Origin: CAZADS01 sp964483985
GTDB lineage: Bacteria; Pseudomonadota; Alphaproteobacteria; Thalassobaculales; Thalassobaculaceae
Direction of reading: 5' to 3'
Assembly (NCBI GenBank): GCA_964483985.1
Contig: CAZADS010000080.1
Location: 1-34,684 of the forward strand
DNA: 34,684 nucleotides
Shown here: one piece after another, positions 25,124 to 33,048 of the stretch
Layout of the letters: the number at the start of each line of letters is the position of its first letter
Numbering within the stretch: position 1 is the first letter of the stretch
Position numbers and translations under genes: made by a program
Notes under the pieces: model-generated
The model's database searches: none
Seen by the model: the letters and a program-made list of their open reading frames with translations, nothing else
Told to the model about the DNA's origin: nothing

Positions 25124-26034
25124 TTAAGTTCTTTGAACTCTACTTTCACTCCATTGCATTAAAACAATTCCTCCTAACAGCATAGCGGCCCCAAACACTC
25201 GGTCATATGAAATTACTTCATTAAAGAAAAAGACAGCAGCCAGTATACTGAAAACCGGTTGGGAATTATTGAGCATCGAAGTGTGTTCCGTTCCAATTCG
25301 CTGAATAGCTAAATTAAAATAATGGCACGTAATATGATTGCAAAACTATCATCAGACCGAATCCCCACCAACTATCGGAGACATTAGGAAAATCAAGTTG
25401 GCCCATTTGAAAAGCTAGAACCAACATTATTATCGATTGATAGAATACTAGAACAAAAGGATGTAAATTTGGTTGCTAACGGTTTAAGAAAACAATATTT
25501 TCGGCACAAGCGAGGCCGGCGGTCACCCCTATTACCGCTCCCAAAAATTTAATTGCTTCCCAACTAAAACCAAGCATTATTGATAACTCTGTAAAAGCCA
25601 ATAATATACAAAAGCTTTTAAATAAACTCGGCAGACGGCCATCAAACGACGAATTAATAAGGGCTACAAAAGGCGGATAAACAAAAACCTCCCCGCTGCC
25701 AAACTTATCGGGATATATTTCGTTGCACCAATATTTCCGAATGCCATATATGAAAACAACAAGTCGAGAAATATTAATTTCAGCCATATCTCTAGAGCTA
25801 TTAGCAATGAATGTCAGAAACAAAGGCATAATAAGGCCATAAGCCCGACAGAAAAAATTGACCTAAAAAGGCAACCGTCATTGGTGTGGACCCACCTTCA
25901 AAGCCTACTGGGCCGGTTGAAACAACCAAACCAAGTCCCATAGAGCACAAAATTGCATAAAACCATCCAATCGGTCTACGAGAGGTTAGGGATTTAATCT
26001 GAGAAAATAAAATCAATTGAATTAGATCCGTCAA
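25124..26034 (-). pseudogene. Decayed EamA/DMT-family membrane transporter
   Basis: Four pieces of one EamA-type transporter (normally ~290 residues, ten helices) lie in order on the minus strand but in broken frames. Piece 1 (26034 to about 25810) has a first helix 'PIGWFYAILCSMGLGLVV'. A frame change at 25801-25829 leads to piece 2, with 'YPPFVALINSSFDG' and 'LGAVIGVTAGLACAENIV'. An in-frame TAG at 25478-25476 interrupts it. The frame continues as 'QPNLHPFVLVFYQSIIM'. A second frame change near 25320-25345 leads to the typical C-terminus 'SMLNNSQPVFSILAAVFFFN' and 'GAAMLLGGIVLMQW', ending at TAA 25124. At least three lesions make it non-functional. Sequencing error cannot explain three lesions in one gene easily, but it is not excluded. 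Confidence 0.85.
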
Positions 26035-26037
26035 AAC

Positions 26038-26053
26038 ATTCGGCTTGCCGAAT
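26038..26053 (-). terminator. Possible hairpin after the alpha/beta hydrolase
   Basis: ATTCGGC and GCCGAAT form an exact 7-base inverted repeat with 2 bases between. Leftward it is followed by GTTTTG, a weak U-run. It lies about 80 bases beyond the hydrolase stop and just before the transporter remnant. It could end the hydrolase transcript. Confidence 0.35.
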
Positions 26054-26134
26054 CAAATTTTCCTATACTCTTTTCAATAATCCAAACGTGACTAAGTTTC
26101 TCGTTTGAAATTAAAAGTGCTAGTTTTAAATAGC

Positions 26135-26932
26135 CTAGATTTTACTCAATTCATTTAGGAATTTCAGAATAATATCGTTAAATCGGGCAGGCTGTTCAAT
26201 ATTAGTAAGATGAGCGGCAGAATCAATTACCGAGAGTTGTGATCCCGATATTGCTTTGTGGATCACAGAGGCGTGGCTAATATCGGTTCCGGGATCATGT
26301 GCCCCAACGATAATTAATGTTGGAACGCTTATTTTTTTGTTAGCTTCTCTTCGATCCAATTCTTGAATTGCTCTACAACAACCAATGAAGCCTGTTAGCG
26401 GAGTTTGACATATCATTTCTTTCACTTTTTCAACCTCAAGCGGAATGCGATTTTTACTTTCTTCAGTGAACCAACGATCTATAGAGGATTCAACCAGACC
26501 AGAAACGCCATTCTTTTTTGCTACCTCTATTCTGGGTTCCCAGACGTCTACCGGCCCCATATAGGCGGACGTGTCGCATAAAATTAGCGACCGTAAACGA
26601 GTAGGATGGCGCGTTCCCATAACTTGACCAACCATTCCACCTTTGGACAAACCGCAAAAATGAGCTCTTTCCCAACCAACTACATCAAGTAAGCCAGCTA
26701 AATCATCCGCGAGCATTTCCATCGAATATGCCCCCGCTGGAGCGTCCGAACGTCCATGACCTCTGCTATCATATCGTAAAACCTTGAAACCATTTTCAGT
26801 AAGAGCCGATATTTGAGGCTCCCACATTTCCAATCGGGACAAAAGAGAGTTGGAAAGCATTAAGGGAATGCCGTCTTCGGGGCCATCCAGCCGGAAGAAG
26901 AGGGTTACTCCGTTTACCTTAGCCCGTAACAT
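26135..26932 (-). CDS. Alpha/beta hydrolase, enol-lactonase (PcaD)-like
   Basis: A 265-residue alpha/beta-hydrolase. The catalytic triad is Ser96 in 'FCGLSKGGMVGQ', Asp213 in 'GAHDPGTD' and His241 in 'SAAHLTNIEQP'. The oxyanion region is 'LMLSNSLLSRLEMWEPQ', and 'YDSRGHGRSDAP' (54-65) precedes the nucleophile elbow. This combination, with 'NIEQP' after the His, is most like 3-oxoadipate enol-lactonases. Many paralogues in the group act on other esters or lactones, so the substrate is not certain. It starts at ATG 26932. It is transcribed away from a TauD/TfdA oxygenase across a 278-base region with an inverted repeat, which suggests shared control. Confidence 0.88.
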   Translation of the reverse strand: MLRAKVNGVTLFFRLDGPEDGIPLMLSNSLLSRLEMWEPQISALTENGFKVLRYDSRGHGRSDAPAGAYSMEMLADDLAGLLDVVGWERAHFCGLSKGGMVGQVMGTRHPTRLRSLILCDTSAYMGPVDVWEPRIEVAKKNGVSGLVESSIDRWFTEESKNRIPLEVEKVKEMICQTPLTGFIGCCRAIQELDRREANKKISVPTLIIVGAHDPGTDISHASVIHKAISGSQLSVIDSAAHLTNIEQPARFNDIILKFLNELSKI

Positions 26933-27041
26933 ACGTAATTATACTCCGCTTGAATTATTAAAATACCCAAACTTCTTCGCTTGCGCTAGCTTGATTTCAA
27001 TCTTTATTGAAGAATAAATATATTACGCTCCAACCGGTTAA

Positions 27042-27070
27042 TTTGGTTCATTTTTAGTGCACGAACCAAA
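27042..27070. promoter_or_regulatory. Inverted repeat in a divergent promoter region
   Basis: TTTGGTTC (27042-27049) and GAACCAAA (27063-27070) are exact complements separated by 13 bases. The repeat lies between the divergent hydrolase (starts 26932) and the TauD/TfdA gene (starts 27211). The geometry suits a dimeric repressor or activator. No regulator gene is adjacent. Confidence 0.45.
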
Positions 27071-27210
27071 CAAATAGCCAATCAAAGAGTAAGCCGTTAA
27101 GATTAATAGAAAATTTACTTTGAGGAATATAAAGTTAAACTTTCGGTTTTTGTTTTAAATCTATTGAATGTTCTCAAGATGCCATAAATATAGGTTCGTG
27201 GAGTACGCAA

Positions 27211-28053
27211 TTGACCGAATACAAACACATCAAAGTTAAACCAATGTCAGGAGCCATAGGTGCTGAAATTTTTGGTATCGATATATCAGAGGGTATTTCC
27301 GATCAGGTTATTTCCGAAATAAGGAGAGCGTACTTAGAATATCTTGTAATCTGCATACGAAAACAGAATCTAGAACCAGCCACACAACTTGCTTTTGCCA
27401 AACGATTTGGTGATCCCATGATTTATCCATTCGTAAAAGGTCTGAAAGATTTTCCTGAAGTAACTCCAGTAATAAAGCAAGCCCATGAAAAAGTGAATTT
27501 TGGTGGATTGTGGCATTCGGATACATGCTATGAAAAAATTCCCCCACTAGGAACAATGCTATACGCTCGGGAAATTCCACCTTATGGCGGAGATACAGAA
27601 TTCGCCAATATGTACCTCGCATATGAAACGCTTTCCGATGGCATGCAGAAAACCTTGGATAGATTAATCGGGGTAAATATTTCGGGCAAAGACAGAGTGC
27701 TCAATACACGGGCTGCAATGCGTAAAAGCGCGGCAACAGAGGAAAATGAGGATTCATTTTCTGCGGAACATCCAGTTATTCGCACCCATCCTGAAACTAA
27801 ACGTAAATCGCTTTACGTGAACACTGCACATACTAGCCATTTCAAGGGGATGACTGTGGAAGAAAGCAGTCCAATTCTCGATTTCCTTTTTCGACATCAA
27901 ACACGCCCAGAATTTACCTGTCGCCTTAGATGGGGAGTAGGCTCACTAACTTTCTGGGACAATCGCTGTGCACAACATAACCCTCTCAATGATTACCATG
28001 GATATAGACGTGAGATGCACCGTGTAACACTTCGAGGAGATGTACCCGTTTAA
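27211..28053 (+). CDS. TauD/TfdA-family Fe(II)/2-oxoglutarate dioxygenase
   Basis: A 280-residue oxygenase of the TauD/TfdA family. The TTG start at 27211 is supported by GGAG seven bases upstream and by the family-like N-terminus 'KVKPMSGAIGAEIFGIDIS'. The iron site is His102-x-Asp104 in 'GLWHSDTCY' and His256 in 'NRCAQHNPLNDY'. Arg267 and Arg271 bind 2-oxoglutarate. 'REIPPYGGDTEFANMYLAYETL' and 'RTHPETKRKSLYVN' are standard family segments. It resembles the gene at 32148 more than the TfdA-like gene at 3519. The substrate is unknown; taurine, sulfate esters, aryloxyacids, carnitine-like betaines and other small acids are all used by the family. Confidence 0.93.
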   Translation: MTEYKHIKVKPMSGAIGAEIFGIDISEGISDQVISEIRRAYLEYLVICIRKQNLEPATQLAFAKRFGDPMIYPFVKGLKDFPEVTPVIKQAHEKVNFGGLWHSDTCYEKIPPLGTMLYAREIPPYGGDTEFANMYLAYETLSDGMQKTLDRLIGVNISGKDRVLNTRAAMRKSAATEENEDSFSAEHPVIRTHPETKRKSLYVNTAHTSHFKGMTVEESSPILDFLFRHQTRPEFTCRLRWGVGSLTFWDNRCAQHNPLNDYHGYRREMHRVTLRGDVPV

Positions 28054-28178
28054 TTTAGTCGAGACATAAGCAAATAGTCATTGGAATATAATCACTTTTT
28101 TGATTGGAAATATGATACAATAGTTACGTATACTTTTTAAGGCATTGGAATTTGCTATAATTTTGAGGTGATAAAATC

Positions 28179-29201
28179 ATGGGCATGCGAATTCGGGAAG
28201 ATTATCGCAATATATCGGGCCCAGAAAAAGCGGCTATATTACTGATGTCCTTGGGAGAAGACCAAGCCGCTAAACTTTTCTCGCATCTTGATGATGAGGA
28301 AATTAAAGAAATTTCCCAAGTAATGGCGGGTCTAGGAACTGTCAGTGCTAATATAGTTGAGAGATTGTTCATAGAGTTTGCTGAACAAGTCTCATCGACC
28401 GGCTCTTTAGTCGGATCTATGGACAGTACGCAACGCCTGTTGACCAAAATCCTCGGAGAGGAGCGAGTCAATGAAGTGATGGAAGAAATTCGTGGCCCCG
28501 CTGGCCGAACAATGTGGGATAAACTCGCGAATGTTAATGAACAAGTCCTCACTAATTATTTAAAAAATGAATATCCGCAAACGGTAGCCGTAATACTTGG
28601 AAAAATAGCGCAGGGCCATGCCGCAAAAGTTTTAGCAATACTTCCAGAAAATTTTGCGATGGAAGTAGTTATGCGAATGTTGCGAATTGAAGCTGTAAAT
28701 AAAGACATCGAAAAAGATGTTGAAAGAGTACTCCGCACCGAATTCATGTCTAACTTAGCTCGGACTAATAGACGCGATAGTCATGAAACAATGGCAGAAA
28801 TTTTCACACATCTTGACAGAGCAACCGAAAATCGATTTCTTTCCGCGCTGGAGGAACGAAACAAAGATTCATCCGAGCGAATTCGGTCCCTGATGTTTAC
28901 CTTCGAAGATTTAAAAAATGTGGACCCATCTGGGGTTCAAACTTTGCTAAGAGTTGTTGACAAAGACAAGCTAACAATAGCCCTCAAAGGTGCATCTGAC
29001 GAATTAAAAGATCTGTTTTTCTCCAATATGTCAGAACGTGCATCAAAATTATTACGTGAAGATATGGAAGCCGCGGGACCTGTGCGTCTTAAAGAGGTGG
29101 AGGAAGCACAACAAGCTATGGTTACCACCGCTAAAGATTTAGCTGATAGAGGGGAAATAGTAATTGGTGGCAGTTCAGGAGACGATCAATTAGTATTTTG
29201 A
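28179..29201 (+). CDS. fliG: Flagellar motor switch protein FliG
   Basis: FliG sits at the cytoplasmic face of the flagellar rotor, where it contacts stator MotA and, with FliM/FliN, sets rotation. The 340-residue protein has the three FliG domains. The N-domain begins near 'ISGPEKAAILLMSLGEDQAAK'. The middle domain has 'LKNEYPQTVAVIL' with the EYPQ form (131-134) of the EHPQ motif, common in alphaproteobacteria. The C-domain has 'FEDLKNVDPSGVQTLLRVVD'. The tail ends 'IGGSSGDDQLVF'. ATG 28179 follows GAGGTGA. No other flagellar gene is in the 35 kb, which is unusual for fliG. Confidence 0.96.
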   Translation: MGMRIREDYRNISGPEKAAILLMSLGEDQAAKLFSHLDDEEIKEISQVMAGLGTVSANIVERLFIEFAEQVSSTGSLVGSMDSTQRLLTKILGEERVNEVMEEIRGPAGRTMWDKLANVNEQVLTNYLKNEYPQTVAVILGKIAQGHAAKVLAILPENFAMEVVMRMLRIEAVNKDIEKDVERVLRTEFMSNLARTNRRDSHETMAEIFTHLDRATENRFLSALEERNKDSSERIRSLMFTFEDLKNVDPSGVQTLLRVVDKDKLTIALKGASDELKDLFFSNMSERASKLLREDMEAAGPVRLKEVEEAQQAMVTTAKDLADRGEIVIGGSSGDDQLVF

Positions 29202-29458
29202 AAAATAATAGCTCACAAATTGCTCCATTTATTTATTCACCTCTTATAAAATAGTAAAGGCGAACTGGGTTTTAAATAGACTTGCTTTAGCGACGGCCTA
29301 TACGGCATGATAAGCTAGTTTTATTGCTCGGTTCAACGGTCCCTTTGTGATAAACTTCTGATAGAAAGTCCGGAACATTTTTTTTGGGAAATGGACGTCA
29401 ACACTAAATTAACCATCCTTTCCGAAAGAGATATACCTTGGAAGTACATATTTCGTTT

Positions 29459-30223
29459 CTATATTTGAACACTCATTCCACCATCAATGGAAAGCACATG
29501 ACCATTCACGAAGGCCCCCGCGTCAGACATTAAATAAACAGCCCCACCTCCAAGTTCCTCCGGCTGCCCCCATCTGCCTAGAGGAGTCTTAGATATCACC
29601 CAATCCGAGAATTCTTTGTTTTTCATGAGGGGCAGGTTCATTTCAGTAGCTATATATCCAGGGGCAATGGCGTTGACTAATATATTCTTACTTCCAACTT
29701 CGATGGCCAAAGCTCTTGTTAATGCTCTAAGACCATCTTTTGCCGCAATATATGCTGGTACAGTAGGACGAGCTTGAGGACCAAGCATAGAAACAGTATT
29801 AATGATTCTACCACCACCGTTATTTTGCATAATACGAATAGCTTCTCGGCTTAACGAAAAACATGCTGTCAAATTTATCGATACAACTCGTTCAAAGTCT
29901 TTCGTATCAAATTCCAATATAGGACTCCGATGTTGAACCCCAGCATTATTTATTAACCCATAAAGCCCACCGTATTTCTCAGCAACGGCAGCCATTGACG
30001 AACAACTCTCCTTTTCGTTCGTTACATCAAATGCTGACTTATCCGCATCAAGGCCTACGGATCGTAATTGGCTTACCCTTTGGTCTAATATTTCCTCATC
30101 CCGTGAATTAAGAATGACGGTCGCACCGTGTTTCGCAAGAGCCGTAGCCATAGCCAATCCGATACCACGAGAAGCTCCTGTGACAAGTATAGTTCGGCCC
30201 GAAAGATCAAAAAGATTAACCAT
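29459..30223 (-). CDS. Short-chain dehydrogenase, gluconate 5-dehydrogenase-like
   Basis: A 254-residue classical SDR that oxidises or reduces an alcohol/ketone with NAD(P)(H). The Rossmann motif 'TGASRGIG' is at 15-22, 'NNAG' at 92-95, and the catalytic Ser145, Tyr158 and Lys162 are in 'NTVSMLG...YIAAK'. 'LVNAIAPGYIATEMN' and 'GGAVYLMSDAGAFVNG' fit the gluconate 5-dehydrogenase / 2-deoxygluconate dehydrogenase branch. Start: ATG 30223 behind GGAAG. It is second after another SDR with a 25-base gap, and both follow the PhyH-type oxygenase on the same strand, so a three-gene operon is likely. The substrate is unknown. Confidence 0.92.
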   Translation of the reverse strand: MVNLFDLSGRTILVTGASRGIGLAMATALAKHGATVILNSRDEEILDQRVSQLRSVGLDADKSAFDVTNEKESCSSMAAVAEKYGGLYGLINNAGVQHRSPILEFDTKDFERVVSINLTACFSLSREAIRIMQNNGGGRIINTVSMLGPQARPTVPAYIAAKDGLRALTRALAIEVGSKNILVNAIAPGYIATEMNLPLMKNKEFSDWVISKTPLGRWGQPEELGGGAVYLMSDAGAFVNGHVLSIDGGMSVQI

Positions 30224-30248
30224 TTTACTTCCAACAGATTAAACCGTC

Positions 30249-31016
30249 TTAAGAGAAGACAACGCCACCATTGACATCTAGAACAACTCCTACCATTCCC
30301 GCGGCCGCAGGCGACAAAAGAAATGCAATAGGCCAGGAAATATCGTCCGGTTCCAGAATCCGGTTTAGGGGAAATCCTTTTGTATCAAAGGTACTACCTT
30401 CCGTCATACGAGTCCTCGTCGGTCCCGGAGCTACCGCATTTACTAAAACGCCAGATGACGCATATTTTAAAGCTAATAGTCTGGTCATCGCATGGACGCC
30501 TCCCTTGCTCGCCGCATAATGAGGCTGAGAAACAAGTCCACCCATCCGGCCAGCTATTGATCCGACTAAAACCATTCTGCCCCAACCAACTGCTTGCATC
30601 TTTGGCAAGAATGCTCGAGCCACATTTATCGGACCACGCATATTAACATCAAAAATCAAATCAACATCTTTTTCCCATTCTTCAGGATCACTATCTATCC
30701 AGTCACTATTACGAGTTACGCCGGCTGTAATCGCAACCGAATTGGGGCTAGCCTGCTCTGAAGCAAGTTCGTCAGCCATCTTCTCTACAGCGTATCTATC
30801 AGAAATATTGCATGCTTTGGTTATAACATTAGTCTGAAATCTATTTTCAATTACACGAGCGGGGCCAGACGGTTCCTCGAGATCTGCTAAAATAAGTCTA
30901 GCACCCTGATTGGCACAAACTTCGGCGAGCGATCTACCAATTCCTTGCTGTGCACCTATCACTAGTACATTCATTCCGGACAAATCAAATCCTGCTGGAC
31001 GTTTAACTTCAGCCAT
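30249..31016 (-). CDS. Short-chain dehydrogenase
   Basis: A 255-residue SDR with a slightly unusual cofactor motif 'GAQQGIG' (21-27) instead of TGxxxGIG. Asp45 after the second strand suggests NAD(H) preference. The catalytic Ser153, Tyr167 and Lys171 are in 'LVGSIAGRMGGLVSQPHYAASKGG'. The usual NNAG is replaced by 'TAGVTR' (98-102). It starts at ATG 31016 behind a GGGGTGAA. It sits between the PhyH-type oxygenase (85-base gap) and the second SDR (25-base gap). Two SDRs in a row after an oxygenase fit stepwise oxidation of a hydroxylated product, which is inference. Confidence 0.9.
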   Translation of the reverse strand: MAEVKRPAGFDLSGMNVLVIGAQQGIGRSLAEVCANQGARLILADLEEPSGPARVIENRFQTNVITKACNISDRYAVEKMADELASEQASPNSVAITAGVTRNSDWIDSDPEEWEKDVDLIFDVNMRGPINVARAFLPKMQAVGWGRMVLVGSIAGRMGGLVSQPHYAASKGGVHAMTRLLALKYASSGVLVNAVAPGPTRTRMTEGSTFDTKGFPLNRILEPDDISWPIAFLLSPAAAGMVGVVLDVNGGVVFS

Positions 31017-31101
31017 GGTTCACCCCCCTGATTTTTCTTATTATCCATCTTCCTGCTCACTATGAGTATTAGCAAAGGTGTTAATCAAGCGAAATCAGCT
31101 A

Positions 31102-31902
31102 TCACGTAGTAAGCAGGCAGTCATCATTAAGGGATTCTAGAGCTTCAAAATCTTGCAAAGCTAAGTAATCTGGTCGCGTTGGTTTTCGAATATAATTTTC
31201 CACCCTATTTAGGCTGGCAAAAACCATATTTCGATCCCAGGGAGACATATTTGGTAATGATCCGTGAATCGTGCATCCGTGGAAAAAGATGGCCGAACCG
31301 GCCGGGCCTTTAGGAGCCGCAATCCCATTTTCATTTATAAGAACATCTATAGTTTCATTTTTATAAGGACTTCCACTTGCGTCTGCGGACAACCGACCGT
31401 AATCTGGGACGTGTTCAAGATCCATATCGGATTTGATATGCCCGTAATTGTGGGATCCGGGGACAAACATCATAGGGCCATTAAATTCATTAACTTCGTT
31501 CAAAAATACCGCAGCATTTATTACATCCGGTACGGGCATTCCGTCATCCTCATGCCAAGTCCGAAAATCTTGGTGCCAATGCCATATTTCGCCATCGTGC
31601 GCTCCTTTCGTATTCACCTTAAATTGGTGTAAATATATTTCCCCATTTAAAAGCTGACGGACTGGCTCCAGCAAGCGTGGGTGCAGACTTAGCTTTCTAA
31701 ACAACTCATCCCTTAAATGAGGTGAAATTATAGACCGAACGGAGCCACTATTTATTTCCATTAGAACTTCAGGCCGGCGTTCTTCTAGCAGCACAGACAA
31801 ACGATCGTTTAATAGCGTTATTTCATCCGCGCAAAATAAACTAGAGACAAAAATATAACCGTCATTTTGGTATTGAGCTACCTGTTCTGATGTCAATTTC
31901 AT
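31102..31902 (-). CDS. PhyH-superfamily dioxygenase, EctD-like
   Basis: A 266-residue Fe(II)/2OG oxygenase. I take the ATG at 31902, which has AAAGG six to ten bases before it, over the TTG five codons earlier. Iron ligands are His110-x-Asp112 and distal His213, with Arg224 for 2-oxoglutarate. The signature 'WHWHQDFRTWHEDDGMP' and 'NGPMMFVPGSHNYGH' strongly recall ectoine hydroxylase EctD ('WHSDFETWHxEDGMP', 'NGPLMxxPGSH'). Here the EctD Ser and Glu are replaced by Gln and Arg. No ect synthesis genes are nearby, so an ectoine-like or other cyclic/amino-acid-like substrate is a guess. It diverges from the TauD gene at 32148. Confidence 0.88.
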   Translation of the reverse strand: MKLTSEQVAQYQNDGYIFVSSLFCADEITLLNDRLSVLLEERRPEVLMEINSGSVRSIISPHLRDELFRKLSLHPRLLEPVRQLLNGEIYLHQFKVNTKGAHDGEIWHWHQDFRTWHEDDGMPVPDVINAAVFLNEVNEFNGPMMFVPGSHNYGHIKSDMDLEHVPDYGRLSADASGSPYKNETIDVLINENGIAAPKGPAGSAIFFHGCTIHGSLPNMSPWDRNMVFASLNRVENYIRKPTRPDYLALQDFEALESLNDDCLLTT

Positions 31903-31974
31903 CACTAACCTTTTCAAAACTACAAAGTCTATTGAAATAATAATACTTCTGGCGTCAATATTAGGAATATTTTT

Positions 31975-31984
31975 GGAGATCTCC
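31975..31984. promoter_or_regulatory. Palindrome between divergent oxygenase genes
   Basis: GGAGATCTCC is a perfect 10-base palindrome in the 245-base divergent region between the PhyH-type and TauD-type oxygenases. TATATAAGG follows. It may be an operator, but a 10-base palindrome is short and no second copy was seen. Confidence 0.25.
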
Positions 31985-32147
31985 TATATAAGGAATTACA
32001 GACTTGTTTAACGTCCATAACTAATGTCTATATGAATTTTTTTAAAATCTCTGCTATTCAATTTCTTTAGTATAGAACATTCTGCATACATTAATAACCA
32101 GTCGTTGTTAAGACTGCTAAAAATGTTATAAAATAGGGAAATTCACA

Positions 32148-32978
32148 ATGCCAGAAAAGCTGAAAATTACTTTGGTGACACCCCAAATAGGCGCTGAAGT
32201 CTCTGGTATTAACCTTTCAAAACCTCTCACTAGTAATAAATTAAGCGTACTGAAAGAAGCATTTTTAAAATACTCGGTACTCTTTTTTCGAAACCAAATC
32301 TTAACTATAGATCAGCAAAAAGAGTTCGGTAGTCAATTCGGTGAATTACATATTCATCCAGCCCGCGACCGCAATGGACTGGAAGGTCATCCTGAGATAC
32401 TCTATATAAATGCTGGCCCTGATACTAGCCGCGTAAACGGGGATGATTGGCATTCTGACGTCTCTTGTGATGCAGAACCACCCATGGCAAGTATTCTTCG
32501 TCTTTTCGAAGTTCCTTCCAATGGAGGCGATACCCTATTTGCTAGCATGTACGCTGCATACGAGGCACTTTCGGATCCAATGCAAGCATTCTTAAACAAT
32601 TTAAATGCTTTGCATGACGGTGGTCCTAATTATATAGACCGCGCGAAAAGAGCTGGCATCTATAATCCCAATAAGACTTTTCCGGCAAATTCTCACCCGA
32701 TAGTAAGAACTCACCCCGAAACCGGGCGTAAAGCAATCTACGTAAATAAAATATTCACGCAGTCGATCGATGGTTTGCCAAAAGATGAAAGCAGAGCTGT
32801 TCTGGATTTTCTTTTTCAGCATATCGCCAAACCCAATTTTCAGTGTCGATTTAAATGGGAAAAGAATTCTATAGCTTTTTGGGATAACCGCTGTGCTCTT
32901 CATCACGCCATGTGGGACTATTTCCCCCAACAAAGACGTGGTTATCGAGTCACAATAAAAGGCGACAAACCATTTTAA
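32148..32978 (+). CDS. TauD/TfdA-family Fe(II)/2-oxoglutarate dioxygenase
   Basis: A 276-residue oxygenase. Iron ligands are His102-x-Asp104 in 'DDWHSDVSC' and His252 in 'NRCALHHAMWDYF'. 2-oxoglutarate arginines are Arg263 or Arg264 and Arg267 in 'RRGYRV'. 'VTPQIGAEVSGINLSKPL' is the classical TauD N-terminus, and 'RTHPETGRKAIYVNKIFT' a standard segment. The start is ATG 32148 with TAGGGA nine bases upstream. The next gene, a dimethylformamidase-like protein, starts 70 bases after its stop on the same strand. The two are likely co-transcribed and may act on one compound. Similar overall to the gene at 27211, though diverged. Confidence 0.94.
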   Translation: MPEKLKITLVTPQIGAEVSGINLSKPLTSNKLSVLKEAFLKYSVLFFRNQILTIDQQKEFGSQFGELHIHPARDRNGLEGHPEILYINAGPDTSRVNGDDWHSDVSCDAEPPMASILRLFEVPSNGGDTLFASMYAAYEALSDPMQAFLNNLNALHDGGPNYIDRAKRAGIYNPNKTFPANSHPIVRTHPETGRKAIYVNKIFTQSIDGLPKDESRAVLDFLFQHIAKPNFQCRFKWEKNSIAFWDNRCALHHAMWDYFPQQRRGYRVTIKGDKPF

Positions 32979-33048
32979 ACTTTGGATATAAATATCGACG
33001 CGCAATTGAAGACCGGACTTCACCGGACCAATAACGGAGTGCTCAATT

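Noticed and set aside
28141..28156. Sigma-54-like -24/-12 promoter just before fliG (GG at 28141, GC at 28154)
   Set aside because: The spacing between GG and GC is 11 instead of 10 bases, and transcription would start inside the ribosome binding site.
32601..33023. 140-codon ORF on the minus strand over the TauD gene
   Set aside because: It lies opposite a clear oxygenase with all catalytic residues and has no family-like content.
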